A stretch of 13,042 nt of DNA from DATDCV01 sp036524155 (GCA_036524155.1 DATDCV010000023.1:1-13042), one strand, 5' to 3'; numbered from the stretch's first letter, positions 1 through 7,061 are shown. Notes: a model not told the origin generated them from the sequence alone. Program-made: numbers and translations.

Positions 1-50
1 TGGAGGAGAGGGCTGGGGAGAGGAGGCCCTTGCTTTCTCCCGCAGACAGG
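1..50. repeat. G-rich palindromic repeat, copy 1 (cut by window start)
   Basis: Bases 1-28 match 10525-10552 at 27 of 28 positions; the single difference is C versus T at base 13. Weaker similarity continues to about base 50. In the second copy this stretch is the right half of a hairpin, so the left arm of copy 1 probably lies just outside the window. The strand is rich in GGAG and GGGG, carries no reading frame, and sits beyond the 3' end of the TRIC gene. It looks like a dispersed REP-type intergenic element. Confidence 0.7.
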
Positions 51-156
51 TTCATGGGGAGGGAGGGGAAAGAGACGGCACACGAACGACTCACCGCCGT
101 GTTAATAATGAGGCTGATCATCCGATGATAATCCATGTCGAACGAGGAGTTTGAGG
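51..156. other. intergenic stretch downstream of the TRIC gene
   Basis: No gene is visible. A purine-rich run lies at 54-75. The only clear structure is a small dyad at 117-129, ATCATC-C-GATGAT. It has no T-tract, so it is not a convincing terminator for the minus-strand gene ending at 157. Confidence 0.4.
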
Positions 157-783
157 TTAAGGTGTGGCGGCCGGGTTTTTCGGGGGAATGACCGGGAGGC
201 CAATCCGCCAGCGGATGCCCGCCAACCGCAGGACAAGGACGGCGATGGTGCCAAGAACCATGTTCAATTGGTCGTCCGCCGACCAATGCCTCAGAACCAC
301 ATAAACGGTTGCTCCGAAGAACGCCGCCGTGGCGTACAGGTAGATGTGAGGACGGAACACTAACGGGATTTCGCCAAGTAACAAATCGCGCAGGATGCCC
401 CCCGCCACGCCGGTGATCACGCCCATGGCAATGGCGATCGCGGGGGCAGTAGCGAAGGCGATTCCTTTACGCGTGCCCAGCATCGTGAAAAGCGCCAGCA
501 CGAACGCGTCGGCCACCAGTAGGACGGTGGCCGGGGGTTCATGGAACCTGACGAGGCAAAAGAGCAGGACCGCCGTGATGGCCGCGTTGAGGAAGAACCT
601 GGAATCGGTCGCCCAAAACACCGGCAAATCTCCCAGGGCCAGGTCCCGAATCGTGCCACCACCGAAGGCCGTTACCAAGGCCAGCACGATCACGCCGAAG
701 AGGTCCACCTGCTTGCCGCGGGCGGCCAGAACGCCCGTTATCGCGGCGATACTCACGCCAAAATGTTCCAGAATATATTGCAT
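157..783 (-). CDS. TRIC/UPF0126-family cation channel (YicG-like membrane protein)
   Basis: Inner-membrane protein of 208 residues, close to the usual length of about 205 for bacterial TRIC channels (formerly UPF0126). Members form trimeric potassium-permeable channels. The sequence is almost wholly hydrophobic, with about seven predicted membrane segments. The family's internal duplication is clear: GGGTIRDLAL at residues 41-50 in the first half and GGILRDLLLG at 128-137 in the second, each a glycine-kinked helix followed by Arg-Asp. The ATG at 783 is chosen because the protein then begins directly before the first helix. An in-frame TTG at 795 would add four residues, and neither start has a good ribosome binding site. 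The gene is divergent from nuoA. Physiological role here is unknown. Confidence 0.9.
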   Translation of the reverse strand: MQYILEHFGVSIAAITGVLAARGKQVDLFGVIVLALVTAFGGGTIRDLALGDLPVFWATDSRFFLNAAITAVLLFCLVRFHEPPATVLLVADAFVLALFTMLGTRKGIAFATAPAIAIAMGVITGVAGGILRDLLLGEIPLVFRPHIYLYATAAFFGATVYVVLRHWSADDQLNMVLGTIAVLVLRLAGIRWRIGLPVIPPKNPAATP

Positions 784-864
784 GGGAGCGGTCAAAAAGC
801 AGCCGCGTCGAGGCGTTGTAGTTTAACGCAAACAGGCTGGCGAGCAGAAAGCGGCCCGCTGATT

Positions 865-892
865 GACCTGGCGTTCTTGACGGTTCCAGGTC
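865..892. promoter_or_regulatory. operator-like inverted repeat in the TRIC/nuoA divergent region
   Basis: GACCTGG at 865-871 and CCAGGTC at 886-892 form a perfect 7-bp inverted repeat with a 14-base spacer. The half-sites are 21 bp apart centre to centre, two helical turns, as expected for a dimeric regulator on one DNA face. The spacer contains TTGACG (877-882), a good -35 match reading toward nuoA, so a bound protein would occlude that promoter. The regulator is unknown. Confidence 0.35.
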
Positions 893-905
893 GCACGAGT
901 ACGGT
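877..905 (+). promoter_or_regulatory. candidate sigma-70-type promoter for the nuo operon
   Basis: TTGACG at 877-882 matches the -35 consensus at five of six bases. It is followed after 17 bp by TACGGT at 900-905, a poor -10 (three of six). A transcript would start near 912. That would leave the in-frame GTG at 909 untranscribed and supports the ATG at 933 as the nuoA start. The weak -10 keeps this tentative. Confidence 0.3.
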
Positions 906-932
906 GACGTGTGCGTAACAGCAGTTTCTTTT

Positions 933-1310
933 ATGCTGGGTAGTTACAATCCGTATTTATTCATATTCCTTTTGGCGGCTGGCTCATTGGCTTTTGCCCT
1001 CGTGCCGCTGGGTTTGGCCTGGCTGTGGGCGCGGAAGTTCTCACCCCGCAAGCCCGGGCCCGTGAAGAACGCCATCTACGAGTGCGGCCTCGAGTCGAAA
1101 GGCGACGCCTGGTTGCAGTTTCGGCCCGAATACTACATCTATGCGATCATCTTCCTGGTGTTCGACGTTGAAACCATTTTTTTGCTGCCCTTTGCGGCGG
1201 CGTTTCCCGTGCTGCCGGTGGGTGCGTTCGCCGCCCTGATCGTGTTCCTGCTCCTATTGGCGGAAGGTCTGGCGTGGGCTTGGCAAAAAGGAGTGCTCAC
1301 GTGGCGATGA
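933..1310 (+). CDS. nuoA: NADH-quinone oxidoreductase subunit A
   Basis: Small membrane subunit of respiratory complex I, lying at the junction between the peripheral arm and the membrane arm. The 125-residue product has three hydrophobic helices (about residues 8-30, 67-89 and 95-117). The conserved loop motif YECG is at 49-52, preceded by a K/P-rich segment, and FDVET at 77-81 carries the acidic pair conserved in the second helix. The ATG at 933 is used; an in-frame GTG at 909 would add eight non-conserved residues. No strong ribosome binding site precedes either. First gene of the nuo cluster, but separated from nuoB by about 190 bp instead of the usual tight junction. Confidence 0.93.
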   Translation: MLGSYNPYLFIFLLAAGSLAFALVPLGLAWLWARKFSPRKPGPVKNAIYECGLESKGDAWLQFRPEYYIYAIIFLVFDVETIFLLPFAAAFPVLPVGAFAALIVFLLLLAEGLAWAWQKGVLTWR

Positions 1311-1326
1311 TGCTGAGAGACGGATT

Positions 1327-1500
1327 AATGGAGTGGAGGAGCAATGGAGTGCTGCCTGGATTCTACTCCTGTTCTAGTGCCGTGGTCCTGGTCGTTGGCC
1401 CAACCTTGAGTTACCAAAATACTGCTGTACTCCGATACTCCATCACTCCATCACTCCAACACCCCTTCACCCCGTTTCTCCCTCACTCCACTTCTCCCCA
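1327..1500. repeat. inverted element built from degenerate 8-bp units between nuoA and nuoB
   Basis: On the right, nine consecutive 8-bp units fill 1429-1500 without a break in phase. The consensus is ACTCCATC: units 2 and 3 are identical, and later units drift to ACCCCTTC and TCTCCCTC. The last unit ends on the A of the nuoB ATG. On the left, 1327-1350 reads as three units in the opposite orientation, AATGGAGT, GGAGGAGC and AATGGAGT. The arms can pair imperfectly (about 15 of 22 bases between 1328-1351 and 1428-1450) around a centre containing the dyad GTTGG-C-CCAAC (1394-1404). It encodes nothing convincing and resembles a dispersed noncoding repeat. Confidence 0.75.
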
Positions 1501-2141
1501 TGGATGACGCGTTGCGCAACGAGTTGAGCCGGCAGGGCGTGTTCACGACGAGCCTCGAGGAGTTGTACAACTGGGGGCGGAAGAACTCGCTCTGGCCTCT
1601 TAGTTTCGGCTTGGCCTGCTGCGCGATCGAAATGATGGCCGCGTCCATGGCGCGATGGGACCTGGCGCGGTTCGGCGCCGAGGTGTTCCGGCCCTCCCCC
1701 CGGCAGGCGGATCTGATGATCGTGGCGGGAACCGTGACCAAAAAAATGGCGCCGCAGGTCGTGCGGCTCTACAACCAAATGCCCGAGCCGAAATACGTTA
1801 TTGCGATGGGCGCATGCGCGATCTCGGGCGGGCCCTTCAAACAAGGCTACAATGTGCTCAAAGGCATCGACCGATACATACCGGTCGACGTTCATATCCC
1901 TGGTTGTCCGCCCCGGCCAGAAGCGCTGTTGCATGCGCTCATTACCCTTCAGGAGAAGATCGACGCGCAGGCCCTGACTGGGGAGCGGCGTCCGCGCCAC
2001 CTCGTGCCCGACGCGCCCAGCGAGTTTCCCGTTCCCCAATATGGTGAACACGACCTTGAGCCGAGTCGGAACTCTGACCTCTGGCGGCCACCGCGAGTGG
2101 ATTCGGAAAGCGGCATTCCGCACGCGGAAAAGGTCGCCTAG
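1500..2141 (+). CDS. nuoB: NADH-quinone oxidoreductase subunit B
   Basis: Peripheral-arm subunit of complex I that holds the terminal 4Fe-4S cluster N2, the direct electron donor to quinone. The four expected ligands are present: adjacent Cys40 and Cys41 in ACCAIE, Cys106 in GACAIS, and Cys136 in PGCPPRP. The 213-residue product has an extended polar C-terminal tail after about residue 160 that is outside the conserved core. The ATG at 1500 gives the usual N-terminus leading into a QGVFTTSLEELYNWGRKNSLW-type segment. No Shine-Dalgarno sequence precedes it; the upstream bases are the C/T-rich octamer array. nuoC follows after 9 bp. Confidence 0.96.
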   Translation: MDDALRNELSRQGVFTTSLEELYNWGRKNSLWPLSFGLACCAIEMMAASMARWDLARFGAEVFRPSPRQADLMIVAGTVTKKMAPQVVRLYNQMPEPKYVIAMGACAISGGPFKQGYNVLKGIDRYIPVDVHIPGCPPRPEALLHALITLQEKIDAQALTGERRPRHLVPDAPSEFPVPQYGEHDLEPSRNSDLWRPPRVDSESGIPHAEKVA

Positions 2142-2150
2142 CCGGTAACC

Positions 2151-2771
2151 ATGGAAGCGCTGGAGTCCATAAAATCGCGCATCGAAGCCGCCATCCCCGG
2201 ATCGAAGCTGACAATTGTGGCTGATACAGGCTCGGCGGCTCAGCATTCTCTGTGGGTTGACAGCGGTCATGGCCGCGAAGTCGCTGCGGTCCTGCGGGAT
2301 GATCCGCAACTGCGGCTGGACTACGCGTCCAACGTCACCGGCGTTGACTGGCTCGACAAGGTCATGAAGGAAACAGTCAAAACCAAACAGGTAATCGAGG
2401 GGGTGGACCGGGAGATCCAGCAAACGATCGAAACGAAACATCCCGGCTACCTTGAGGTGGTCTATCACCTTTATTCGATGGAGCTGAAGCACGGGCCGCT
2501 GATTATCCGGCTCCGAACGGACAACCGTAGTGACCAGGTCAGGCTTCCCTCTCTCACCCCGATTTGGCGAGGAGCGGAATTCCAGGAACGCGAAATTTAC
2601 GATCTGTTCGGAATCGTATTCGAGGGGCACCCCGACCTGCGCCGGATCCTGATGTGGGACGGCTTCAAGGACCATCCCATGCGGAAGGATTACATCGAGC
2701 CCGATGATTACGAATATGAGCCGACGGCCCACGATGAGATCGCCGAGAAAGCGGCCAGGCACCAGAAATGA
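2151..2771 (+). CDS. nuoC: NADH-quinone oxidoreductase subunit C
   Basis: The 30-kDa-type peripheral subunit of complex I, packing against NuoD near the quinone site. The family signature lies at residues 143-165: EFQEREIYDLFG, then GHPDLRRIL, followed by HPMRKDY at 175-181. The product has 206 residues. Between GVDWLD (64-69) and YLEVVYHL (100-107) there is a lysine- and glutamate-rich stretch of about 30 residues. It is longer than the short link I expect in proteobacterial NuoC and probably forms a surface excursion. NuoC is separate here, not fused to NuoD as in E. coli. Its stop codon overlaps the nuoD start as ATGA (2768-2771), indicating translational coupling. Confidence 0.95.
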   Translation: MEALESIKSRIEAAIPGSKLTIVADTGSAAQHSLWVDSGHGREVAAVLRDDPQLRLDYASNVTGVDWLDKVMKETVKTKQVIEGVDREIQQTIETKHPGYLEVVYHLYSMELKHGPLIIRLRTDNRSDQVRLPSLTPIWRGAEFQEREIYDLFGIVFEGHPDLRRILMWDGFKDHPMRKDYIEPDDYEYEPTAHDEIAEKAARHQK

Positions 2772-3931
2772 CTGAGGCACCGGTCCAGACTTACAGCGTG
2801 CGGCCGAAGGCAGACGGCAACGGTGAGGCACGGGGCGCGTTCCTCGAGGTCGCGATGGGACCGCAGCATCCGTCCACCCATGGAGTGTTCCGGATGGATG
2901 TCGCGTTGGATGGCGAGCGGGTGGTGAAGCTGAAACCAGTCTTCGGTTATTTGCATCGGAACCACGAAAAAATCGGCGAGAACACGACTTACCTGGGCTC
3001 GATGCCCTACACCGATCGCCTGGATTATTTTTGTTCGCTGACGAACAATTGGGCCTATGCGCTGACGGTGGAGAAGCTCGCTGGCCTGGAAGTCCCCGAG
3101 CGGGCCCAGTACATCCGGGTGATCACCGCGGAACTGACGCGCCTGCAGAACCATGCCAGTTTGGGCGGGTTTCTGTTGCAGGACATGGGTGCTTCCGGCA
3201 CGCCGCTGATGTACGCCTTTCGTGAGCGGGAGAAGATCCTCGACCTGTTCGAGGCGCTGACAGGCGCGCGGATGATGTGCAACTACATGAGGTTCGGGGG
3301 ATGCCGTTGCGACCTTCCGGCCGGATGGCTCGAGCAGGCCAAACGGGTGGTGGATGATTTTCCCAGGTTCCTGGACGAGTTCGAAGCGCTGCTCAACGAG
3401 AACGAGATTCTGATGTCGCGCACCCAGAACGTGGGCGTGCTGCCGCGCGCGCTGGCGATCAGTGCCGGCGTTACCGGGCCGATGCTGCGCGCCAGCGGCG
3501 TCAATTACGACATCCGCAAAGTCGACAAGTACGGTATCTACGACCGGTTCGATTTTCGCGTGCCGCTGGGCGATCACGGCGATGTTTACGATCGTTATAT
3601 GATCCGCATCCTGGAGATGCGGGAATCGCTGAAGATTTTGCGGCCGGCGTTGCGCGACATCCCCGAAGGGCCGGTCGTCGATCCCAAAGCGAAACTGCGC
3701 GGGTTCCGTCCGAAACCCGGCGAGGCCTACGGGCGGATTGAGGCACCCAAGGGCGAGTTGGGCTTCTACCTGATCAGCGATGGCTCGCCGAATCCCTACC
3801 GGTACCGGGTCCGCGCGCCGAGCTTTGTGAACCTGACCGTGCTGGAAGACCTGTGCCTGGGAAACCAGGTGGCCGATGTGGTGATCATCCTGGGCAGCGT
3901 CGACATCGTGCTGGGGGAGGTGGACAGGTGA
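2768..3931 (+). CDS. nuoD: NADH-quinone oxidoreductase subunit D
   Basis: The 49-kDa subunit of complex I, which forms most of the quinone-binding cavity. The 387-residue product carries GPQHPSTHG at 31-39. His38 and Tyr87 fall at the positions known to contact the quinone headgroup in Thermus Nqo4. The mid-region motifs (NNWAYALTVEKL, RLQNHASLGGF) and the terminal DIVLGEVDR, where the family normally ends, are present, so the protein is complete. The N-terminal 22 residues are extra and polar. The ATG overlaps the nuoC stop. The nuoI gene follows after 7 bp; nuoE, F, G and H do not come next. Confidence 0.96.
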   Translation: MTEAPVQTYSVRPKADGNGEARGAFLEVAMGPQHPSTHGVFRMDVALDGERVVKLKPVFGYLHRNHEKIGENTTYLGSMPYTDRLDYFCSLTNNWAYALTVEKLAGLEVPERAQYIRVITAELTRLQNHASLGGFLLQDMGASGTPLMYAFREREKILDLFEALTGARMMCNYMRFGGCRCDLPAGWLEQAKRVVDDFPRFLDEFEALLNENEILMSRTQNVGVLPRALAISAGVTGPMLRASGVNYDIRKVDKYGIYDRFDFRVPLGDHGDVYDRYMIRILEMRESLKILRPALRDIPEGPVVDPKAKLRGFRPKPGEAYGRIEAPKGELGFYLISDGSPNPYRYRVRAPSFVNLTVLEDLCLGNQVADVVIILGSVDIVLGEVDR

Positions 3932-3938
3932 GGAACAG

Positions 3939-4577
3939 ATGTTAGGCAAAGGCATTCTGAAGGGCATGGCCGAAACGGCCCGGAATTTCGTTGGCAGCTA
4001 CGTCAACGAAAACCGATTGGTTACAGTGCAATACCCGGAAGAACGAGTGGCTCAGAAGGAGGCCGCCCGCAATTTTCCGTTCCTGGTTTACGACGGAGAA
4101 GACTGGCAGAAGGGGCTCCGTTGCGTCGCGTGTCAGATCTGCGAAAAAGAATGCCCCCCGCAGTGCATTTTCATCATCAAGGACGCCGCCAAAAAGGCGG
4201 ATTACGTCGGCAAAATGCAGTTTCAGCCGAAAGTGTTCGATATCGACACGTCAGTCTGCATGAGCTGCCAGATCTGTGTCGAAGTCTGTCCGTTTGACGC
4301 GATAAAGATGGACGTCGAGTACGAGCTGAGCACCTCGGATCGCTTCGGCGGGCTGCTGCTGAACAAAAACGACCTCGCCAAGTCAAACCGTTACTACCAG
4401 AAAATTCATCCTGCCGAGGCCGCCGAGGTGGACGCCCGCCTCGCCGCGGAAAAAGCCAAAGCCGAAGCCAAGGCGAAAGCTGATGCCGCGGCGAAGGCAA
4501 AGGCGACGATCCCTGTCCCTCGATCAGGAACCCTGGGCGTACGAGGCGAAGCGGCCGTGCCCGCCAAAGCGGGTTAG
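3939..4577 (+). CDS. nuoI: NADH-quinone oxidoreductase subunit I (2x[4Fe-4S])
   Basis: Ferredoxin-like subunit of complex I carrying clusters N6a and N6b, which pass electrons toward NuoB. Two CxxCxxCxxxCP motifs are intact: Cys62, 65, 68 and 72, then Cys107, 110, 113 and 117. An additional Cys76 follows the first motif. The conserved core ends near residue 160. After it comes a tail of about 50 residues that is lysine- and alanine-rich (about 165-191, helix or coiled-coil prone) and then Pro/Gly-rich. AGGA at 3931-3934, 4 bp before the ATG, is a plausible ribosome binding site. This is the last gene of the local nuo block; a convergent gene ends 40 bp downstream. Confidence 0.95.
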   Translation: MLGKGILKGMAETARNFVGSYVNENRLVTVQYPEERVAQKEAARNFPFLVYDGEDWQKGLRCVACQICEKECPPQCIFIIKDAAKKADYVGKMQFQPKVFDIDTSVCMSCQICVEVCPFDAIKMDVEYELSTSDRFGGLLLNKNDLAKSNRYYQKIHPAEAAEVDARLAAEKAKAEAKAKADAAAKAKATIPVPRSGTLGVRGEAAVPAKAG

Positions 4578-4617
4578 TCTGCAATCAGGCCAGATTATCC
4601 TGAGCGCGAGGCTGTGT

Positions 4618-5472
4618 TCACTGGGGAGGCTCGTTCGCTCGTTTCCTGACCTCGGCCACCATTTGTTTCCAGTGCCGGCGCAGGAAAGGCGGGTCGTTAA
4701 AGCTATCGAGCACATAACTGCGGTCGGCGCGGGACAGGTCCAACACCGCGGTGATCATTTCTTCCTGGTAAAACGCGGCTTCGGCCAGCGGCATGCCCGA
4801 TGGTTCGCGGATAAAGGACATGCCGCTCGAGGTTTGTTTGCCGTCCGGTGACTGCCCGACTGTGTTGGCGACGCAGTGGAAGATTTTGCTATTGGGCCCC
4901 ACTGGTTGCTGCGCGCGGCCGGAAGTGCGTTTCCAGATGACGGCTTCGATTTCATCCGAGCTGCACGAGGGGTGGAAGAGGATTTGGGCGCCGGCCATCG
5001 CCGGCAACCGGTATACTTCGGGGTGCCGGCCGTCGCGGCAGATCGCCAGGGTGCACAGGATCCCGTCGATTTTGAACAGCGACAGCTTATTGCCGCCGCG
5101 GCAGTAGCGCTTTTCGTCACGGCCCGCCATGTGCACTTTTGCGTATTCGTGTACGATGGTGCCTTGCGGAGAAATCACATGGGCCAGGTTCAGGAAGCGG
5201 TCAGTCGTCCTGCGCAAGGACCCGACAATCACCCACATCCGCGCCACTTTGGCGGCCTCGCAGGTGTGCCGGAGCGCGTCACTGACCTCGCGCGGTTTGA
5301 GCTTCAGGACGTCCGGAAAATAATAGCCCGTGAGGTTCGTCTCGGGGAATAGAACAACGCGGCTGCCTTCAGCGGCCGCCCGCCCGATGTAATGGATCGT
5401 CTGTTCCAGGTTGCGCTCGAGCGATTTTGCCCAATGCAACTGCACACAGGAAACCTGCAAGGTCTTAGTCAT
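4618..5472 (-). CDS. carbon-nitrogen hydrolase (nitrilase superfamily amidase)
   Basis: Cytoplasmic hydrolase of non-peptide C-N bonds, 284 residues, the usual size for a single-domain member. The catalytic triad is visible: Glu44 in FPETNLTGYY, Lys112 in EYAKVHM, and Cys145 in LAICRDGRHPE. A second conserved glutamate, Glu120, lies in GRDEKRY. ICRDGRHPE places it near the aliphatic amidase / N-carbamoyl amino acid hydrolase branches, but the substrate cannot be read from the sequence. There is no signal peptide. The gene starts 34 bp after the S8 protease stop on the same strand, so the two may be cotranscribed. The region before the ATG has no clear Shine-Dalgarno sequence. Confidence 0.9.
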   Translation of the reverse strand: MTKTLQVSCVQLHWAKSLERNLEQTIHYIGRAAAEGSRVVLFPETNLTGYYFPDVLKLKPREVSDALRHTCEAAKVARMWVIVGSLRRTTDRFLNLAHVISPQGTIVHEYAKVHMAGRDEKRYCRGGNKLSLFKIDGILCTLAICRDGRHPEVYRLPAMAGAQILFHPSCSSDEIEAVIWKRTSGRAQQPVGPNSKIFHCVANTVGQSPDGKQTSSGMSFIREPSGMPLAEAAFYQEEMITAVLDLSRADRSYVLDSFNDPPFLRRHWKQMVAEVRKRANEPPQ

Positions 5473-5506
5473 AGCGTTGAGTTGTCAGTGAATCCGAAAG
5501 CGGCCG

Positions 5507-6985
5507 TCACGGTTGTGCCATTGCCCTGTAATACCGCCACCTAAAGCCGGTGGCTTCGCCATCCGTGAATTCAAGAGTCCCGTCAGCGCCCGTAGAGTTA
5601 GTCGAAAGGGATCGCCAGTCTACCAGGCTCGTGGAGGACTGCACCACGAATAAGCGGTTTGCGTTGGCTGCCACCCGCAACTGGAAGAGTCCGCCCGCCG
5701 TCAAGCCGAGCGGTGTCAAACGGATCGGCGGATTCAGCGCTCCTGCAAGGTTAAGGCGGCCAGCGGTGAGGCATTTGCCTGCCAGCGACAGCACCGGATC
5801 AACACCGTTCAACAGGCGGGCGATGGTTTGCCGAGCGGTCTCCTCCGGGTACTTCGCCAGCAGGAGCGCCAGCGTGCCCGACACATACGGGGCGGCGAAA
5901 GAGCTGCCGGATTGGGTCAGGTAGAAACTGTCGGTGGCGCCAAAGGTGGAATAGATCTGGTCTCCAGGCGCCGCCAGGTGAACGTTTGTGGAGCCGTAAT
6001 TGGACGGCGCTGCAAGGCTGTCATCCCGCATCGTGTACGCCACCGATACGACATTATCCAGCGGGTAACACGCGGGGTAAACCGGGTTGACGTCGAGGTT
6101 GGCCGAGTTGTTGCCGCTCGCCGCGACCAGAATGATCCCATCTTCGCGCAGGCTGAAAACGGCGTTCGACATCGCGAGCGAGTTGGTGGCGAATCCCCAG
6201 CTCGCGTTAATAATCCGGGCATGATTGGTTCGGGCATAGTCCAGGCCGGCGATACACCCGGAGACGCTGCCCATTTGGAAGCTGTCGAACGTCTTGCACG
6301 CCATGATTTGGACTCGCCACGCGACTCCGACTACGCCCAGCGCGTTATTGCCAACCGCGCCCAGCACGCCCGCGACTATTGTGCCATGTCCATTGTCATC
6401 GTTTGGGTCCGCGGTGCCTTTGAGCAGGTTGAAACCATGTCCGCCGTCCTCCGGGTTGACCCACATGTTCGCCGCGAGGTCCTGGTGCGTGTAGCGCACC
6501 CCCGTGTCGACGACCGCTACGACAATGTTACTGGCCGAATTCTGGACACTCCAGCCCTCCGGGGCACGGATCCGGTTGAGGCCCCAAAGCGTGCCGTCGA
6601 CGTACTTCGGGTCGTTGGGCGTCTCAAAAGCGTGGACGAGGTAGTCTGGCTCGGCAAATTCGACGAGCCCACTGCTATGGTATGCCCCGACAACTGAAGG
6701 TACCTCTGCGCCTGCAGGAAGTTCTAGCACCTGCAGGCCGCCGATATTCTGGAAGCAATGCGCCACTTTGGTCCCGCACCGCGCGTGAAGATCCCGGAGG
6801 CGCTCCAGCGTGATCCCGGCCCTGGGTTGAATCAGGATGCGATCGGAGCGATAGCCGTGAGTCAGCTCAGCCGAGGATGGAGATGGTCCGAGGAGGGCCG
6901 CACCGATCAAAGTCAGGGCCGCCTCGCCGACCTGTACGCGAGCGCTTGCCATTCTGAACATCGAGAGATACGACCGCACTTTCAT
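5507..6985 (-). CDS. secreted S8 family serine peptidase (subtilisin-like)
   Basis: Extracellular subtilase of 492 residues. With the ATG at 6985 as start, the N-terminus MKVRSYLS is basic and is followed by a hydrophobic stretch ending PSPSSA (about 39), a likely signal peptide. A propeptide-like domain follows (about 45-120). The catalytic triad is Asp160 (VVDTG), His200 (NGHGT) and Ser362 (SGSSFAAP), with oxyanion Asn292 (ASGNN). Around Ser362 the usual GTSMAAP reads GSSFAAP, a tolerated variant. The last ~70 residues form a small beta domain (LFVVQSSTSLVDW, then FTDGEATGFRWRYYRA) typical, from memory, of Verrucomicrobia secreted proteins. A TTG at 7027 would extend the N-terminus by 14 residues and is less likely. 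Confidence 0.92.
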   Translation of the reverse strand: MKVRSYLSMFRMASARVQVGEAALTLIGAALLGPSPSSAELTHGYRSDRILIQPRAGITLERLRDLHARCGTKVAHCFQNIGGLQVLELPAGAEVPSVVGAYHSSGLVEFAEPDYLVHAFETPNDPKYVDGTLWGLNRIRAPEGWSVQNSASNIVVAVVDTGVRYTHQDLAANMWVNPEDGGHGFNLLKGTADPNDDNGHGTIVAGVLGAVGNNALGVVGVAWRVQIMACKTFDSFQMGSVSGCIAGLDYARTNHARIINASWGFATNSLAMSNAVFSLREDGIILVAASGNNSANLDVNPVYPACYPLDNVVSVAYTMRDDSLAAPSNYGSTNVHLAAPGDQIYSTFGATDSFYLTQSGSSFAAPYVSGTLALLLAKYPEETARQTIARLLNGVDPVLSLAGKCLTAGRLNLAGALNPPIRLTPLGLTAGGLFQLRVAANANRLFVVQSSTSLVDWRSLSTNSTGADGTLEFTDGEATGFRWRYYRAMAQP

Positions 6986-7061
6986 GGCGGTTCGAGAATG
7001 GCACGTGGCTCCTGGCTGCTCAAACAAATAGCACCGCGTCCGACCGCGCGAAGCGTATGGA

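Noticed and set aside
1429..1500. possible CRISPR array
   Set aside because: The units are 8 bp, contiguous and degenerate, with no spacers and no cas genes nearby.
1274..1507. 77-codon frame ending in a SITPSLQHP-type peptide
   Set aside because: It translates the octamer element between nuoA and nuoB; the periodic peptide is a by-product of the repeat, and no ribosome binding site precedes it.
1467..2831. 454-codon open frame on the minus strand
   Set aside because: It lies opposite nuoB and nuoC, whose cofactor ligands and motifs are intact. The translation is rich in Arg, His and Pro without recognisable domains, as expected for an antisense shadow in GC-rich DNA.
2708..3967. 419-codon open frame on the minus strand
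   Set aside because: Antisense to the complete nuoD; no domain, no start signal, and compositionally a shadow.
4578..4617. bidirectional terminator between nuoI and the convergent amidase gene
   Set aside because: Only a 4-bp CAGG/CCTG pairing was found and no T-tract follows on either strand.
5828..6697. 289-codon open frame on the plus strand
   Set aside because: Opposite the S8 protease catalytic domain; no recognisable protein.
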